A stretch of 64,000 nt of DNA from an uncultured Archangium sp. (GTDB lineage Bacteria > Myxococcota > Myxococcia > Myxococcales > Myxococcaceae). A program made the position numbers and the translations under genes. The first letter of the stretch is position 1; each line of letters opens with the position of its first letter. The notes below the pieces were generated by a model. The model was given only the letters and a program-made list of their open reading frames with translations. It was not told the origin of the DNA and did not search any database. Below are positions 51,104 through 60,308 of the stretch, in pieces. The stretch is from positions 1-64,000 of the forward strand of contig CAIVGN010000072.1 in assembly GCA_903905455.1 (NCBI GenBank), read 5' to 3'.

Positions 51104-51811
51104 TCATTCGCTCCAGGCTTTGAGCACCCGGTCCCGCGCGTTGCCCACCAGCGGCTTGCCGTGGCCGGCGAGCACGTTCTCGTAGGCCCAGCCCGCGGCG
51201 TGGAAGGCGTCGAGCGAGGCGTGGGCCTGCTTCAGGTCGAGCGAATACGCGTCGTAGGGCTTCACGATGTCTTGAATGATGGTCAGCGGCGGGCGCGCGG
51301 TGAGCAGCGTGTCTCCGGTCATCAGGCAGCCGGTGTTGGCGTGGCGGTAGAAGACCGAGCCCTCGGTGTGGCCGGGCACGTGGTGCACCTCGAGGCTGGC
51401 GATGGCGTCGCCCGCGTCGAGCGCCCGTTCGATCTTCACCTGCGAGGGCCAGCGGTTCTCGATGGCGCACAGGGCCCGCTCGAGGAGGTGCCCCTTGCCG
51501 CCCATCTGCGCGCGCGGGGCCGTGCCCTCGAGCACCTCGGCGTCGGAGCGGTGGGCGTAGATCTTCACCCCGAACTCGCGCTGCAGGTACCCCGCGTTGC
51601 CCGCGTGGTCGGAGTGGCGGTGGGTGAGCAGCACGCCGGTGAGGTCCGACGGCTGGAGGTTCGTGCGGCGCAGCTCGGCGACCAACTGCACCCGCTCGGT
51701 CCAGTGGCCCGTGTCGATGAGCCAGCGGTCTCCCTGGCCACCGTCGAGCAGGTAGACGTTGGAGACGAAGAGCGTGCTGAAGCGATGGAAGGGCGGGACG
51801 ACGACGCGCAT
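51104..51811 (-). CDS. Metallo-beta-lactamase-fold hydrolase
   Basis: A 235-residue MBL-fold enzyme with the metal motif LLTHRHSDHAGN, the third-ligand His in HHVPGHTEGSVFY, the bridging Asp in MTGDTLLT and the last His in VLAGHGKPLV. Closest style is the glyoxalase II/hydroxyacylglutathione-hydrolase branch. Substrate cannot be deduced. Ends 30 nt before the upstream outer-membrane gene start, so possibly its operon mate. Confidence 0.88.
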   Translation of the reverse strand: MRVVVPPFHRFSTLFVSNVYLLDGGQGDRWLIDTGHWTERVQLVAELRRTNLQPSDLTGVLLTHRHSDHAGNAGYLQREFGVKIYAHRSDAEVLEGTAPRAQMGGKGHLLERALCAIENRWPSQVKIERALDAGDAIASLEVHHVPGHTEGSVFYRHANTGCLMTGDTLLTARPPLTIIQDIVKPYDAYSLDLKQAHASLDAFHAAGWAYENVLAGHGKPLVGNARDRVLKAWSE

Positions 51812-51886
51812 GCGGGGCGCAGGCTACAGGTTCGTGGCACCGCAGACCGGGAAGACGAAGCAGAAGAATGAGGCGAAGCTGGGCCC

Positions 51887-53419
51887 ATGAGCACCCCCGG
51901 CCTGTCGCTGATGACGATGATCCTCCGAGACTCGGAGGAGGCCGACGCGATCAACGCGCAAGGCGTCTACGGCCTCACGGGCCCGTCACCGGCCGAGCAC
52001 CTGCCGGGGTTCAAGGACCTCGGGGCCAGCGCCGTGCCCTACTTGCTGTCGGTGCTCGACGGCGAGCGTGAGGGGTACTGGGCGGCGAGGGGACTCGAGG
52101 TCATCGGTCCCGGGGCGAAGGCGGCCAGCAAGCCCCTCGAGGCGCGCGTCCCGGAGCGTCCCCGTCTCGCGGGCACCCTCTTCTGCGTCGATCCCGAGCG
52201 CGCCCTGGAGCTGGGGCTCCACGAGAAGGCCACGACGCGCAGCGAGCTCCTCGAGACCGCGCGGGGCCTCGCAGCGGCGCCGTTCTCGCGCCTGGTGCAC
52301 GCCATGCTGCGCTCCAACGACCCCGCGGTGGTGAAGGACGCGCTCCGGGAGGGATCGTCCGGGCAATCGTGTCTCCAGCTCGCGCGCCAGCACCCCGAGC
52401 TGCTCCCGTGGCCACTGCTTCGAGACCTCGCGCGAGGGGAGAACGCCCGGGGCGCCTGCGCCGTGCTCTCGGTGCGCCAGGACCCGGGCGACGCGCTGCT
52501 GGTGCTCGCGCAGGGCGTCGACTTCGAGGGGGCCCTCGAGTGGCTGGCGCCGTTGCCGGGCAGTGAACGGCTCGCGGCCGAGCTCCAGCCCTGGAACGTC
52601 TGCGAGCTGCTGCGGCGCCGGCGCTGTGCGGGGCTCACCACCGACCCGGCCGTGGCGAAGGGCGCGGTGCGACGCGCGCTCGATGACGCGAGATCCGGTG
52701 GAGAGGCGCTGTTGGTGCGGCTCATCCGCGAGCTGGGAGACGACACGCTCCTGGCCACGCTCCCCGACTGCCTCGGCACGTACTACGTGTGGGAGCGCAA
52801 CGAAGCCGACGACCCGGTGCTCCTGCTGCTGGGCATGAAGGGCGCGGCGGGCCTGGCGGCGCTCGACGCGGGCATCGCGCGGTCGACGGGCAAGCACCAG
52901 CAACACCTCACGCTGCTGCGGGCGCAGCTCGCGCGGTGGAAGCGGCCGACGTGGACCACCGTCGAGGCGGGTGACGCGCGGTACCTCGAGGGCCACCTGG
53001 AGCTGGGCACCGGGCCTCGAGCGACGACCTTCGATGACAGCGCCTTGGCCTCGTACGCGGCGGCGCTGCTCTTCGACCCGCGCTGTGCCCACGCCGCGCT
53101 TCAGCTCGCGCGCATCGACCGCGGCTTCGGCACCCCCATCACGCCCGAGCGGCTGGCCTGGCTGCGTTCGCTGGGAGTTCGCGACGAAGCGCTCCTGTCC
53201 GAGTTGGCGACGCCCGTGCCTCCCGTTCAAGGCGAGCGCTTTCGTCCGTGCGGCTCGTCACAGCTCGCGCCTGCGATCGCGAAGCGCGCCGAGGCGGCGG
53301 GGCTGCCGTCGGTCGCGGCCAACTGCCTGCACGGTGAGAAGGCGGAGATCGCTCGGCTCCGGGCCGCCGCGCAGCAGCAACTCGACGCGGCCCGCGACGC
53401 GGTGACTACAGGTTCGTGA
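51887..53419 (+). CDS. HEAT-repeat-like helical protein
   Basis: A 510-residue cytosolic protein of Ala/Leu-rich helix pairs. The N-terminal block GASAVPYLLSVLDGEREGYW then AARGLEVIGPGAKAA matches HEAT repeats; later pairs are more diverged (SLQLARQHPELLPWPLLRDL-type sequence). No enzyme motif. Such proteins usually scaffold others. Its end overlaps the convergent RDD gene by 14 nt. Confidence 0.65.
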   Translation: MSTPGLSLMTMILRDSEEADAINAQGVYGLTGPSPAEHLPGFKDLGASAVPYLLSVLDGEREGYWAARGLEVIGPGAKAASKPLEARVPERPRLAGTLFCVDPERALELGLHEKATTRSELLETARGLAAAPFSRLVHAMLRSNDPAVVKDALREGSSGQSCLQLARQHPELLPWPLLRDLARGENARGACAVLSVRQDPGDALLVLAQGVDFEGALEWLAPLPGSERLAAELQPWNVCELLRRRRCAGLTTDPAVAKGAVRRALDDARSGGEALLVRLIRELGDDTLLATLPDCLGTYYVWERNEADDPVLLLLGMKGAAGLAALDAGIARSTGKHQQHLTLLRAQLARWKRPTWTTVEAGDARYLEGHLELGTGPRATTFDDSALASYAAALLFDPRCAHAALQLARIDRGFGTPITPERLAWLRSLGVRDEALLSELATPVPPVQGERFRPCGSSQLAPAIAKRAEAAGLPSVAANCLHGEKAEIARLRAAAQQQLDAARDAVTTGS

Positions 53420-54389
53420 CCTTCGAGCGGTACCGCTCCGGGATGTTCCCGGGCTCGTCGGTGACGTGCACCACGCCCTGGTCATCGACGAACTGGTACA
53501 GCTTCTTCTCGACCGGCGCGGTCGGCTCGGGGGCCGCAGGTTCCACCACCGAGGGCTCGACCACCGAGGGCTCGACCACGGAGGGCTCGACGGCCGCGGG
53601 CTCCGGGGTCGGTTCTGGAGGCACGACGACGTCAGGCTTCGACGGCGTGGGCGGCACCGGGGCGACGACCACCGGCGCGGGCTGCGGCGCCACCACCGGC
53701 GGCGCGAACTGGGCCGGCAGCACGCTCTGCACCCAGGGCACGAGCACGCCGCGGGTGGCGAAGCCGAGGCCTCCGAGCACGAGGCCCACGGCAGCGACCA
53801 CGCCCACGATGCGGCCCGCGTGGAACTCCACGACGCGCACCCAGCGCACGTCGGTGCCCGCGAGGGAGTCGTGCAGGCAGCGGCGCTCGTCACCGAACAA
53901 CGGGAGGAAGTCGACGAAGTACAGCAGCGCGCCGATGACCGGCAGCACCATGTTGACGAGGCCCATGGTGACGCTCAGCAGGGCCCAGTACAGCCAGCGC
54001 CGCACGAAGAGCGCCTGGAAGAAGCCCGCCGGTTTCCCCGACGAGTCGACGATGCGAATGCCGAACAGCATCTTGCCCAGCGTCTGCCCGCGCGTGCCCA
54101 GCAGGTACCACTGGTAGAGCGTTAGGCAGAGGATGGCGAGGCCCGACGCCGCGAGGACCACCCACGACACGGTGCCCACGAGGGCCGCCATGAGCTTGTC
54201 GAGCACCGGCGCGCGCTGCTGCGAGAACTTCGAGAGCACCCCCAGCGAGAAGCCGAGGCTGGCGCCGGCCGAGATGGCGCAGATGAAGATCAACGGGACG
54301 AGCAAGACGAGGTCCACCAACTCGGCGAAGAGCCGAACGGTGCGGGGAGCGAGACCCTGCTGCGGAGTCACGGCCATGGAGGTGCGCAT
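53406..54389 (-). CDS. RDD-family membrane protein with DUF4124-like C-terminus
   Basis: A 327-residue protein. The RDD domain (~residues 15-180) has three or four membrane helices, GQTLGKMLFGIRIVDSSGK and a late GDERRCLHDSLAGT. A further membrane helix (VGVVAAVGLVLGGLGFATRG) leads into a Pro/Val/Glu repeat linker (VEPSVVEPSVVEPSVVEP) and a final DUF4124-like domain (LYQFVDDQGVVHVTDEPGN). RDD proteins are linked to ion transport. Three perfect copies of the VEPSV unit suggest recent slippage. Confidence 0.85.
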   Translation of the reverse strand: MRTSMAVTPQQGLAPRTVRLFAELVDLVLLVPLIFICAISAGASLGFSLGVLSKFSQQRAPVLDKLMAALVGTVSWVVLAASGLAILCLTLYQWYLLGTRGQTLGKMLFGIRIVDSSGKPAGFFQALFVRRWLYWALLSVTMGLVNMVLPVIGALLYFVDFLPLFGDERRCLHDSLAGTDVRWVRVVEFHAGRIVGVVAAVGLVLGGLGFATRGVLVPWVQSVLPAQFAPPVVAPQPAPVVVAPVPPTPSKPDVVVPPEPTPEPAAVEPSVVEPSVVEPSVVEPAAPEPTAPVEKKLYQFVDDQGVVHVTDEPGNIPERYRSKVTNL

Positions 54390-54449
54390 GTCGGGTGGCG
54401 CAGTGTGACACCGCCGGGGCCCGGGGGTTCCGGGTTCTCCGTGGGGACT

Positions 54450-56213
54450 TCAGGCCGAGGAAGAAGCTGGGCTCCGCGGACCGGCAAGGGCCGCCAGCGC
54501 CTCGAGGCCCACCGGCGGCTCCGCGAGCCACGGCACCACGAAGGTCCGCTTGCTGAGACCCGCGCTCAGGCGCGCCAGTTGCCGGTGCTCACCCGCGATG
54601 CGCGCGGCGAGCAGCGGGTCGCGCGTGGTCGACGCGGCGAGGCTGCGGTTGACCACCCACGCGAAGGGCTCCACGCCCGCGCGACGGAGATCGACCTGCA
54701 GCGCCTCGGCCTGGGACACCGGCGTGGTCTCGGGCAACGTCACCAGCAACACCTTCGTCAGCGACGCGTCCTGCAGGCGCATCAACGGCGTGGTGATGCG
54801 CGAGGGGTTGAGGCTCGGCTCGAGGGAACGCAGCGCCTGGCGGTGGTACGCGCCGGTGGCGTCCATCAACAGCAGGGAGTGCCCGGTGGGCGCGGTGTCG
54901 AGCACCACGAAGCCCCGGCGGGACTCGCTGATCAGCCGCGAGAAGGCGTGGAACACCGCGACCTCCTCGGTGCAGGGCGAGCGGAGATCCTCGAGCAACA
55001 AGGCGCGGCCGGCCGCGTCGAGGGTGGCCTCGCGCTGCGCCATCAACTTCTCGACGTAGGCCTCGGTCTCGACCTTCGGGTCGATGCGGCTGACGGTGAG
55101 CCCGGCGCGGTCGCCTTCCAGCGTCGCCGCGAGGTGCGCCGCGGGGTCGGTCGTCGACAGATGCACCGCGCGCCCCCGCTCGACGAGGCCGAGGGCGATG
55201 GCCGCGGCGATGGTCGTCTTCCCCACCCCGCCCTTCCCCATCACCATGATCAGCCCATGGTCGGCCTGGGCGAGTTCGTCGACCAGCGTGGCCAGCGAGT
55301 CCATCTTCGGCGCGGGCCCCTCGGTCCGCGGCTGTGACGGAGGGGCGCCGCCGCCCCACAAGGCCCGCAGCGCCGGCAACCCCACCGTGTCGAAGGGTCG
55401 CAGGGGGATCTCTTCACGAGGAAGGGTCGCGAGCGCCGGCGGCAACGACTCGAGCGCATGGCGGCCTCGGGCCTCGAGCGCCAGCGCCACCGCGTCGTCG
55501 CGCAGGCTGGCCGTGAAGACCCCGTTGACCGCGAGGCGCTGGTGGTGGAGCCCCAGCGCCAGCAACTCCTCGGAGGCGCGGGCCGCTTCGGCGATGCACG
55601 AGGGCTCGGGCAAGGTCACCAGCACCACCGTGGTGCGCGCGGCGTCGACCAGCACGTCGAGGGCAGCACGGAAGCGGTTCTCCTGGCTCTTGAGCCCCGA
55701 GTGTGGCCCCAGGCACGAAGCGCCGCGGTCGTTCCCCTCGAGGAACCCCGACCACGCGCGCGGCAGGCTCAGCAACCGCAGGGTGTGCCCCGTGGGCGCG
55801 GTGTCGAACACCACGAAGTCGCGCGCGCCCGGCCCGTCGGCGAGCAGCGAGGTGAACTCGTCGAAGACGGCGATCTCCGTGGTGCACGCGCCCGAGAGTT
55901 GTTCGCGCACGGTGGCCCGCACCTGCTCGGTCGCGCTCGAAAGGGGGAGCAAGGCGCGCTCGCGGTACGCCACGGCCGCCGCGTCGGGGTCGATGTTGAG
56001 CACCTCGAGGCCGGGAACCCCGGGCACGGCCACCGGCGTGTTGCGCAGGGGAACCCCGAGCATCTCGTCGAGGTTCGAGGCCGCGTCGGTGCTCACCAAC
56101 AACACCCGCTTGCCCGCGTCGGCCAACGAGATGGCCGTCGCCGTCGAGAGGGAGGTCTTTCCGACGCCTCCCTTGCCGGTGAAGAAGAGGAAGGGCGTGT
56201 TGAAGGTGAACAT
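54450..56213 (-). CDS. arsA: ArsA-type arsenite/antimonite ATPase (two-domain)
   Basis: A 587-residue fused ATPase with two P-loops (FFTGKGGVGKTSLST near residue 10 and MVMGKGGVGKTTIAA near 330), each followed by a VVFDTAPTGH/VVLDTAPTGH signal. All three Cys that bind arsenite in E. coli ArsA are present in matching contexts: SGACTTEIAVFDEF, GASCLGPHSGL and RSPCTEEVAVFHAF. Start 56213 gives MFTFNTPFLFFTGKGG with a GAAAGG site. ArsA normally drives ArsB, often with chaperone ArsD, but none of arsB, arsD, arsR or arsC is near. Its Get3-like branch can also insert tail-anchored proteins, but the Cys set favours arsenic. Confidence 0.9.
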   Translation of the reverse strand: MFTFNTPFLFFTGKGGVGKTSLSTATAISLADAGKRVLLVSTDAASNLDEMLGVPLRNTPVAVPGVPGLEVLNIDPDAAAVAYRERALLPLSSATEQVRATVREQLSGACTTEIAVFDEFTSLLADGPGARDFVVFDTAPTGHTLRLLSLPRAWSGFLEGNDRGASCLGPHSGLKSQENRFRAALDVLVDAARTTVVLVTLPEPSCIAEAARASEELLALGLHHQRLAVNGVFTASLRDDAVALALEARGRHALESLPPALATLPREEIPLRPFDTVGLPALRALWGGGAPPSQPRTEGPAPKMDSLATLVDELAQADHGLIMVMGKGGVGKTTIAAAIALGLVERGRAVHLSTTDPAAHLAATLEGDRAGLTVSRIDPKVETEAYVEKLMAQREATLDAAGRALLLEDLRSPCTEEVAVFHAFSRLISESRRGFVVLDTAPTGHSLLLMDATGAYHRQALRSLEPSLNPSRITTPLMRLQDASLTKVLLVTLPETTPVSQAEALQVDLRRAGVEPFAWVVNRSLAASTTRDPLLAARIAGEHRQLARLSAGLSKRTFVVPWLAEPPVGLEALAALAGPRSPASSSA

Positions 56214-56344
56214 GCGCCTTTCAGCCATCAAGCGTTGTGCCGCGCGGTCGCGCGCGTAACTCCAGTGATTGCACGTCGGGACGACTGCAAGCGTTGCGTG
56301 CCCATCAATTCAGTCGCTCGCGCGGGTGTGCCAAGAATCACCTC

Positions 56345-56851
56345 GTGGCCCAGCCTCCAACTCCCGAGACCGAGTTCAGGACCTGTCCCGCCTGCAACGG
56401 CCTGGGGCTGTGCCCGGACTGTCTCAACGACCAGGTGCGCTGCGACACATGCGGGAGCCGGGGCCGGTGCCTCACCTGCAAAGGCTTCGGTCGAGTCGAG
56501 GAGGTCCGGCTCCCTGCCCCGCCTCCCCCCAGCCCCTCACCCGATGGACGCGCCGTCATGACCGCGCTGCGCATCAACGGCCAGACGGACACCGCGATTT
56601 GCCAGCCCGGATACTGGCCGGTGGAGGTGCAGGTGCTGCTCGACGGGCACCCGCTCGAACCTCAACCGCCCGTCACTTTCCACGTCGAAAACCGCACCGT
56701 CGCGTACGTGACCTCCGATGTGCCGCGGCGCTTGTTCGCCGCCACCGCCGGCAGGACGCGCGTCACGGCGCGGTGCGAGGCGTACCGCGTGGAAACCAGG
56801 ATCGAAGTGGTCGTCCCCGAGCACGAGGCGCCACCCATCGAATGGTTCTGA
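56345..56851 (+). CDS. DnaJ-type zinc-ribbon protein with beta domain
   Basis: A 168-residue protein from GTG 56345. The N-terminal zinc module has six Cys pairs close together (CPACNGLGLCPDC, CDTCGSRGRCLTC, CKGFG), like a shortened DnaJ Cys-rich domain, followed by a Pro linker (PAPPPPSPSP) and an Ig-like beta domain (PVEVQVLLDGHPLEP, VTFHVENRTVAYVTS). The pairing of a DnaJ-like zinc finger with a beta sandwich is unusual. Stop codon lies inside the next gene (10-nt overlap). Confidence 0.65.
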   Translation: MAQPPTPETEFRTCPACNGLGLCPDCLNDQVRCDTCGSRGRCLTCKGFGRVEEVRLPAPPPPSPSPDGRAVMTALRINGQTDTAICQPGYWPVEVQVLLDGHPLEPQPPVTFHVENRTVAYVTSDVPRRLFAATAGRTRVTARCEAYRVETRIEVVVPEHEAPPIEWF

Positions 56852-57096
56852 ACCGGGCCTCGCCGCCGGTCGTGCTGGGGCCCCGGGGCGTGACCACGTT
56901 CACCTGCGCGGATGGCACGGCGCTCCGGGCGACGTGGCTGGCGGCCGACTCGGCGAGCTCGTGCGCGGCGTGTTCAGTGGAGATCGTGGGCGAAGTGCGT
57001 CGACTGCGCATGAGCGGCGTCGCGCAGTTCAAGGACGTGCAGGTCGAGCCGACGGTCCCGCGCGCGGTTCGTTGGGAGATCCTCGACTTGCCTTGA
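56842..57096 (+). CDS. Small beta-rich protein coupled to the zinc-ribbon gene
   Basis: 84 residues from ATG 56842, overlapping the previous stop by 10 nt. Sequence MVLNRASPPVVLGPRGV then TFTCADGTALRATWLAADSA with CAAC; it looks like another Ig-like domain, so it may be a split-off or second domain of the same complex. No family recognised. Confidence 0.5.
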   Translation: MVLNRASPPVVLGPRGVTTFTCADGTALRATWLAADSASSCAACSVEIVGEVRRLRMSGVAQFKDVQVEPTVPRAVRWEILDLP

Positions 57097-57123
57097 ACGG
57101 CCCCGAAGGGAACAGGGCGCTCG

Positions 57124-57702
57124 TCACCGCCGCACGGCGCTCACCTGCACCCGGGCCAACGGGTACTTCGCGTGAATGGGAATGAGCACGCGCTTCACCA
57201 GGCGCTTCTGCCACGCGAGGTAGTACCGGGTGGTGAAGCTCGACCCGCGGGTGCCGGCGCGGGCGCGGATGCGTGGGCTGATGAACGACCACGACGAGCC
57301 GCTGGCGCGCTCGGCACCGACCGCCCCGAGCCAGGACTCGAGTTCGATGGCGTCGGGCGGTGTCCCCCGGAACTCGAGCGTCACGCGCAGCTTGCCGTCG
57401 CGCGGCACCTCGACGCCGATGACGTCGAACCAGCCGTTCACCTCGAAGCCCAGAGAGGCGAGCCACGCCCGTTCGTCCGCGAGCACCCGCGCGCCGAGCC
57501 CCCACCGCCCCGCGAAATAGAGCCCCAGCACACCGAAGCCGACGCCCCAGAAGAGCGGAACGGTCGCGTCGAGGTCGTGCACCAGGAGCATCGCGCCCGC
57601 GGCTGCCGCCACGGGGCAGAGCACCGCGCCGAACAGCAGGGCATAGCCCCAGGGGTGCTGGTCGAAGACCACGTCCGCCGCGCGGCGCTCCTCGGGCCTC
57701 AC
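57124..57702 (-). CDS. Two-helix membrane protein with cytosolic domain
   Basis: A 192-residue protein with two membrane helices near the N-terminus (GYALLFGAVLCPVAAAAG, VPLFWGVGFGVLGLYF) and a mixed alpha/beta domain (WLASLGFEVNGWFDVIGVEV, SWSFISPRIRARAGTRG). Its end overlaps the start of the next gene's paralogue by 4 nt at 57699-57702. Same architecture and shared motifs (NGWFDVI versus HGWFEVI) with the gene at 57699 show the pair arose by duplication. Confidence 0.65.
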   Translation of the reverse strand: MRPEERRAADVVFDQHPWGYALLFGAVLCPVAAAAGAMLLVHDLDATVPLFWGVGFGVLGLYFAGRWGLGARVLADERAWLASLGFEVNGWFDVIGVEVPRDGKLRVTLEFRGTPPDAIELESWLGAVGAERASGSSWSFISPRIRARAGTRGSSFTTRYYLAWQKRLVKRVLIPIHAKYPLARVQVSAVRR

Positions 57703-58358
57703 GGTTTGTGGAACCGGGCGCTGGCGAGCGGGAACTCGCGATGCAGGGGAAGCAGCACGCTCTCGAGCACCGCGCGCTGCCAGGAGAGGTACGGGTCGTT
57801 GCTCGGGGTGGGATCGTCGACGCCGTAGCTGAACTCGAACTCCGGGCTGACCAGGGCATGGCCTCTGAGGCTCGTGACGTCGTCGAGCTTCTCGATCAGC
57901 CGCTCGAGCGTCGCGTCATCGGGTCGTAGGCCCGCGAACTCGAGGGTGGCGTGGAGCCGGCCGGGGACCGGCTCGGCGCTGATCACCTCGAACCAACCGT
58001 GCACCGGAAACGGCAGCGCCGCGACCCAGGCGCGTTCCCGGGCGAGCAGGTACACCGCGAGGAGCGGGCGCAGCTTGACGCAGAGGAACACCCCCAGCGG
58101 GGTTCCCAGCACGCCCACCGCCCACGCGAGGCCGATCTGCCCTTCTGCCCAGCCGAGGTACACAGCCACCAGCGCAGGGCCCGCCGAGAGCGCGAGGACC
58201 CCGGCGAACGTGAGCAACGAGCCCCCGGCGATGACGTTCGCCGCGCGGTCGTCACGTGACGGGGGGGCGGCTGCGGCACGTTTCGCACGGCGTGCCGACT
58301 CCAGCTTCTCCAGCCGTCGGCGACCTTGCCGTGCGAGCGCGTCGAGTTCATCAGTCAT
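57699..58358 (-). CDS. Paralogue of the 57124 membrane protein
   Basis: A 219-residue protein from ATG 58358 (GGGGGAT site upstream). An N-terminal Arg/Ala-rich helix (RRRLEKLESARRAKRAAAA) precedes two membrane helices (LLTFAGVLALSAGPALVAVY) and a domain with HGWFEVISAEPVPGR and SWQRAVLESVLLPLHREFPL. It matches its neighbour in the order of features. Function unknown. Confidence 0.65.
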   Translation of the reverse strand: MTDELDALARQGRRRLEKLESARRAKRAAAAPPSRDDRAANVIAGGSLLTFAGVLALSAGPALVAVYLGWAEGQIGLAWAVGVLGTPLGVFLCVKLRPLLAVYLLARERAWVAALPFPVHGWFEVISAEPVPGRLHATLEFAGLRPDDATLERLIEKLDDVTSLRGHALVSPEFEFSYGVDDPTPSNDPYLSWQRAVLESVLLPLHREFPLASARFHKP

Positions 58359-58425
58359 CTTCGAGATCCCCCGGAGATCGAAGGCTAACAGGGCTCCCAC
58401 CGAATGCTCGGGCAGCAAGCCTTGT

Positions 58426-60018
58426 TCAGGGTTCGACCGGGGTGCGCAGGGTCACCTTGGGCAGCCTGCCCCTGCGCTCGGTGAGCATCAGCCATTGGCG
58501 CAGCGGCGGCTTGCCCTTGACCTCAAACCAGACGTCGAAGGTGAGGCCGCTCTTGAAGGACAGCGTCGCCGGCGTGCGCCCCAGCATGCGCTTGTCGACC
58601 TTGATCACCACCCCCGACGGCTCGCTCTCGAAGACCACGGCCACCATCGCCGCTCCCACCTTCTGCCCGGGAGCGAGGCGCGCGGCGAGCTTGAGCCCCT
58701 TCGTCCCGCTGCGGGAGACGGGGTCGGGCACGGCTTCGGCAGGACCGGTGGGCAGGTCCACGAACTCCTCGGGCGTCGCGGCCGGGCCTGCGTCCGGGCG
58801 CGCCACCAGCGTCGGCACCGGCAGGAGCGCGGGCTCGCCGGCATCGACTGCCAGGGCCTCGTTCACGACGTTGGACTCCGTGCCCAGGGTCCACCAGGCG
58901 CCCACTCCGAGCAGCGCCAACACCGCGACTGACAGGGGCCACCACGCGCGACGCCGCGCAGGCTCGGGCGGCGTGACCAGCGGCGGCACCGCGCGCTGCG
59001 TCTGCGTCTGGTCCGGGACGATGGACTGCTCCACCGAGAGCGCGATCCACTCGGGCTCGTCGCTGGCCGCAGGAGGCATCGTCTGGTTGCTGATGGGCCG
59101 CCCGCCGTCCTTCGCGCTGAGGATGCGCAGGAAGTTCTCGAGCTCCGAGCGGCCCGCGGGCTTGAGGGCGCTGCGCTGCACCTGCTCGAGGGCCGCGAGG
59201 AACTCCTGCGCCGAGGAGAACCGCGCCTCCCGCTTCTTGGACATCGCCTTGAGCACCAGCTTGCACAGCTCCGCGGGCAGCTCGGGGCGCAGCGTGGCGG
59301 GCGAAGGCACCTCGACGTTGGCCACCTGCAGCAGCCGCTCGTGGTCGCTGGGGCCGGGGAAGGGCATCTTGTCGGTGAGCAGCGAGTACAGCACCGTGCC
59401 CACCGAGAAGAGGTCGCTGCGAGCATCGAGCGGCTCGGCGCGGGCCTGCTCGGGGGACATGTAGGCCGGCTTGCCCTTGATCATCCCCACCTTCGAGTGG
59501 GTGGTGCGGGTGCGCGCCTTGGCGATGCCGAAGTCGGTCAGCTTCACCTCGGCGTGCATGGAGATCAGCACGTTGTTGGGGCACACGTCGCGGTGGACGA
59601 TGCCCAAGGGTTCCCCTCCTTCGCTGCGGCTGTGCGCGTAGGCCAGCGCGCGGCAGAGCTCCGCGGTGATGTAGACCGCGAGCTCCGGGGGCAGCGGCAG
59701 GCCCGCCTCGCGCGCGCGCCGCATCACCTGGTGCAGCGTCCACCCGTCGACCAGCTCCATCACCAGGAAGTAGCGGCCGTTGGCCCCACCGACGTCGAGC
59801 ACCTCCACCAGGTTGGAGTGGTGGAGGCTCATGGCCAGCTGCGCCTCTTCGATCAACATCTCGCGGTACTGGGCGTCGGCGTACAGCTCGGGGCGGATGC
59901 GCTTGAGCACCACCAGCCGCTTGAACCCCGCGGCGCCCTGCTGCTCCGCGAGGAACACCTCGGCCGAGCCGCCGTCGGCGATCTTCTGCACCGCCCGGTA
60001 TCGAAGTGCAGCAGCCAT
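58426..60018 (-). CDS. Ser/Thr protein kinase with PEGA-like extracytoplasmic domain
   Basis: A 530-residue kinase from ATG 60018. Gly-rich loop IADGGSAEVFLAEQ, Lys in LVVLKRIRPEL, catalytic loop IVHRDVCPNNVLIS (a Cys replaces the Lys/Ser often seen, but the essential Asp and Asn are kept), LTDFGIAKA, and YMSPEQARAEP. After ~300 residues come one membrane helix (WWPLSVAVLALLGVGAWW) and a C-terminal PEGA-like beta domain (VFESEPSGVVIKVDKRML). Myxobacteria use such kinases in development and stress responses; the outside domain likely senses an envelope ligand. Confidence 0.92.
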   Translation of the reverse strand: MAAALRYRAVQKIADGGSAEVFLAEQQGAAGFKRLVVLKRIRPELYADAQYREMLIEEAQLAMSLHHSNLVEVLDVGGANGRYFLVMELVDGWTLHQVMRRAREAGLPLPPELAVYITAELCRALAYAHSRSEGGEPLGIVHRDVCPNNVLISMHAEVKLTDFGIAKARTRTTHSKVGMIKGKPAYMSPEQARAEPLDARSDLFSVGTVLYSLLTDKMPFPGPSDHERLLQVANVEVPSPATLRPELPAELCKLVLKAMSKKREARFSSAQEFLAALEQVQRSALKPAGRSELENFLRILSAKDGGRPISNQTMPPAASDEPEWIALSVEQSIVPDQTQTQRAVPPLVTPPEPARRRAWWPLSVAVLALLGVGAWWTLGTESNVVNEALAVDAGEPALLPVPTLVARPDAGPAATPEEFVDLPTGPAEAVPDPVSRSGTKGLKLAARLAPGQKVGAAMVAVVFESEPSGVVIKVDKRMLGRTPATLSFKSGLTFDVWFEVKGKPPLRQWLMLTERRGRLPKVTLRTPVEP

Positions 60019-60308
60019 GGCGCCGACGGGGAACGTACGCCGTTCGAGGTGAAGGTGTCTGACCGAACTGGCGAACGCGGCGAAGCGCTGCGAGCGGTCC
60101 ATCGTGGGAACGTACCGGACGTGTTCGGGGCCCACGTCGGAGGCCGGCGAGACGGGCTACGCCCGTTCGCTGCGCGGCGAACCCCGGTCGAGGCGGGTCC
60201 GGGCCACTCCCAGGTCACCGCACAATTCGGTCTTCCTCCACGCAGGCACCGCAAGGCTTGCGCTGATCACCCCACCCACCAGCGCGCGGCGTGGGGAGGG
60301 AACGGCCC

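Noticed and set aside
58381-58430. Terminator between the kinase and the 58358 gene
   Set aside because: AAGGCT/AGCCTT pairing exists but the loop exceeds 30 nt and the stem is weak.
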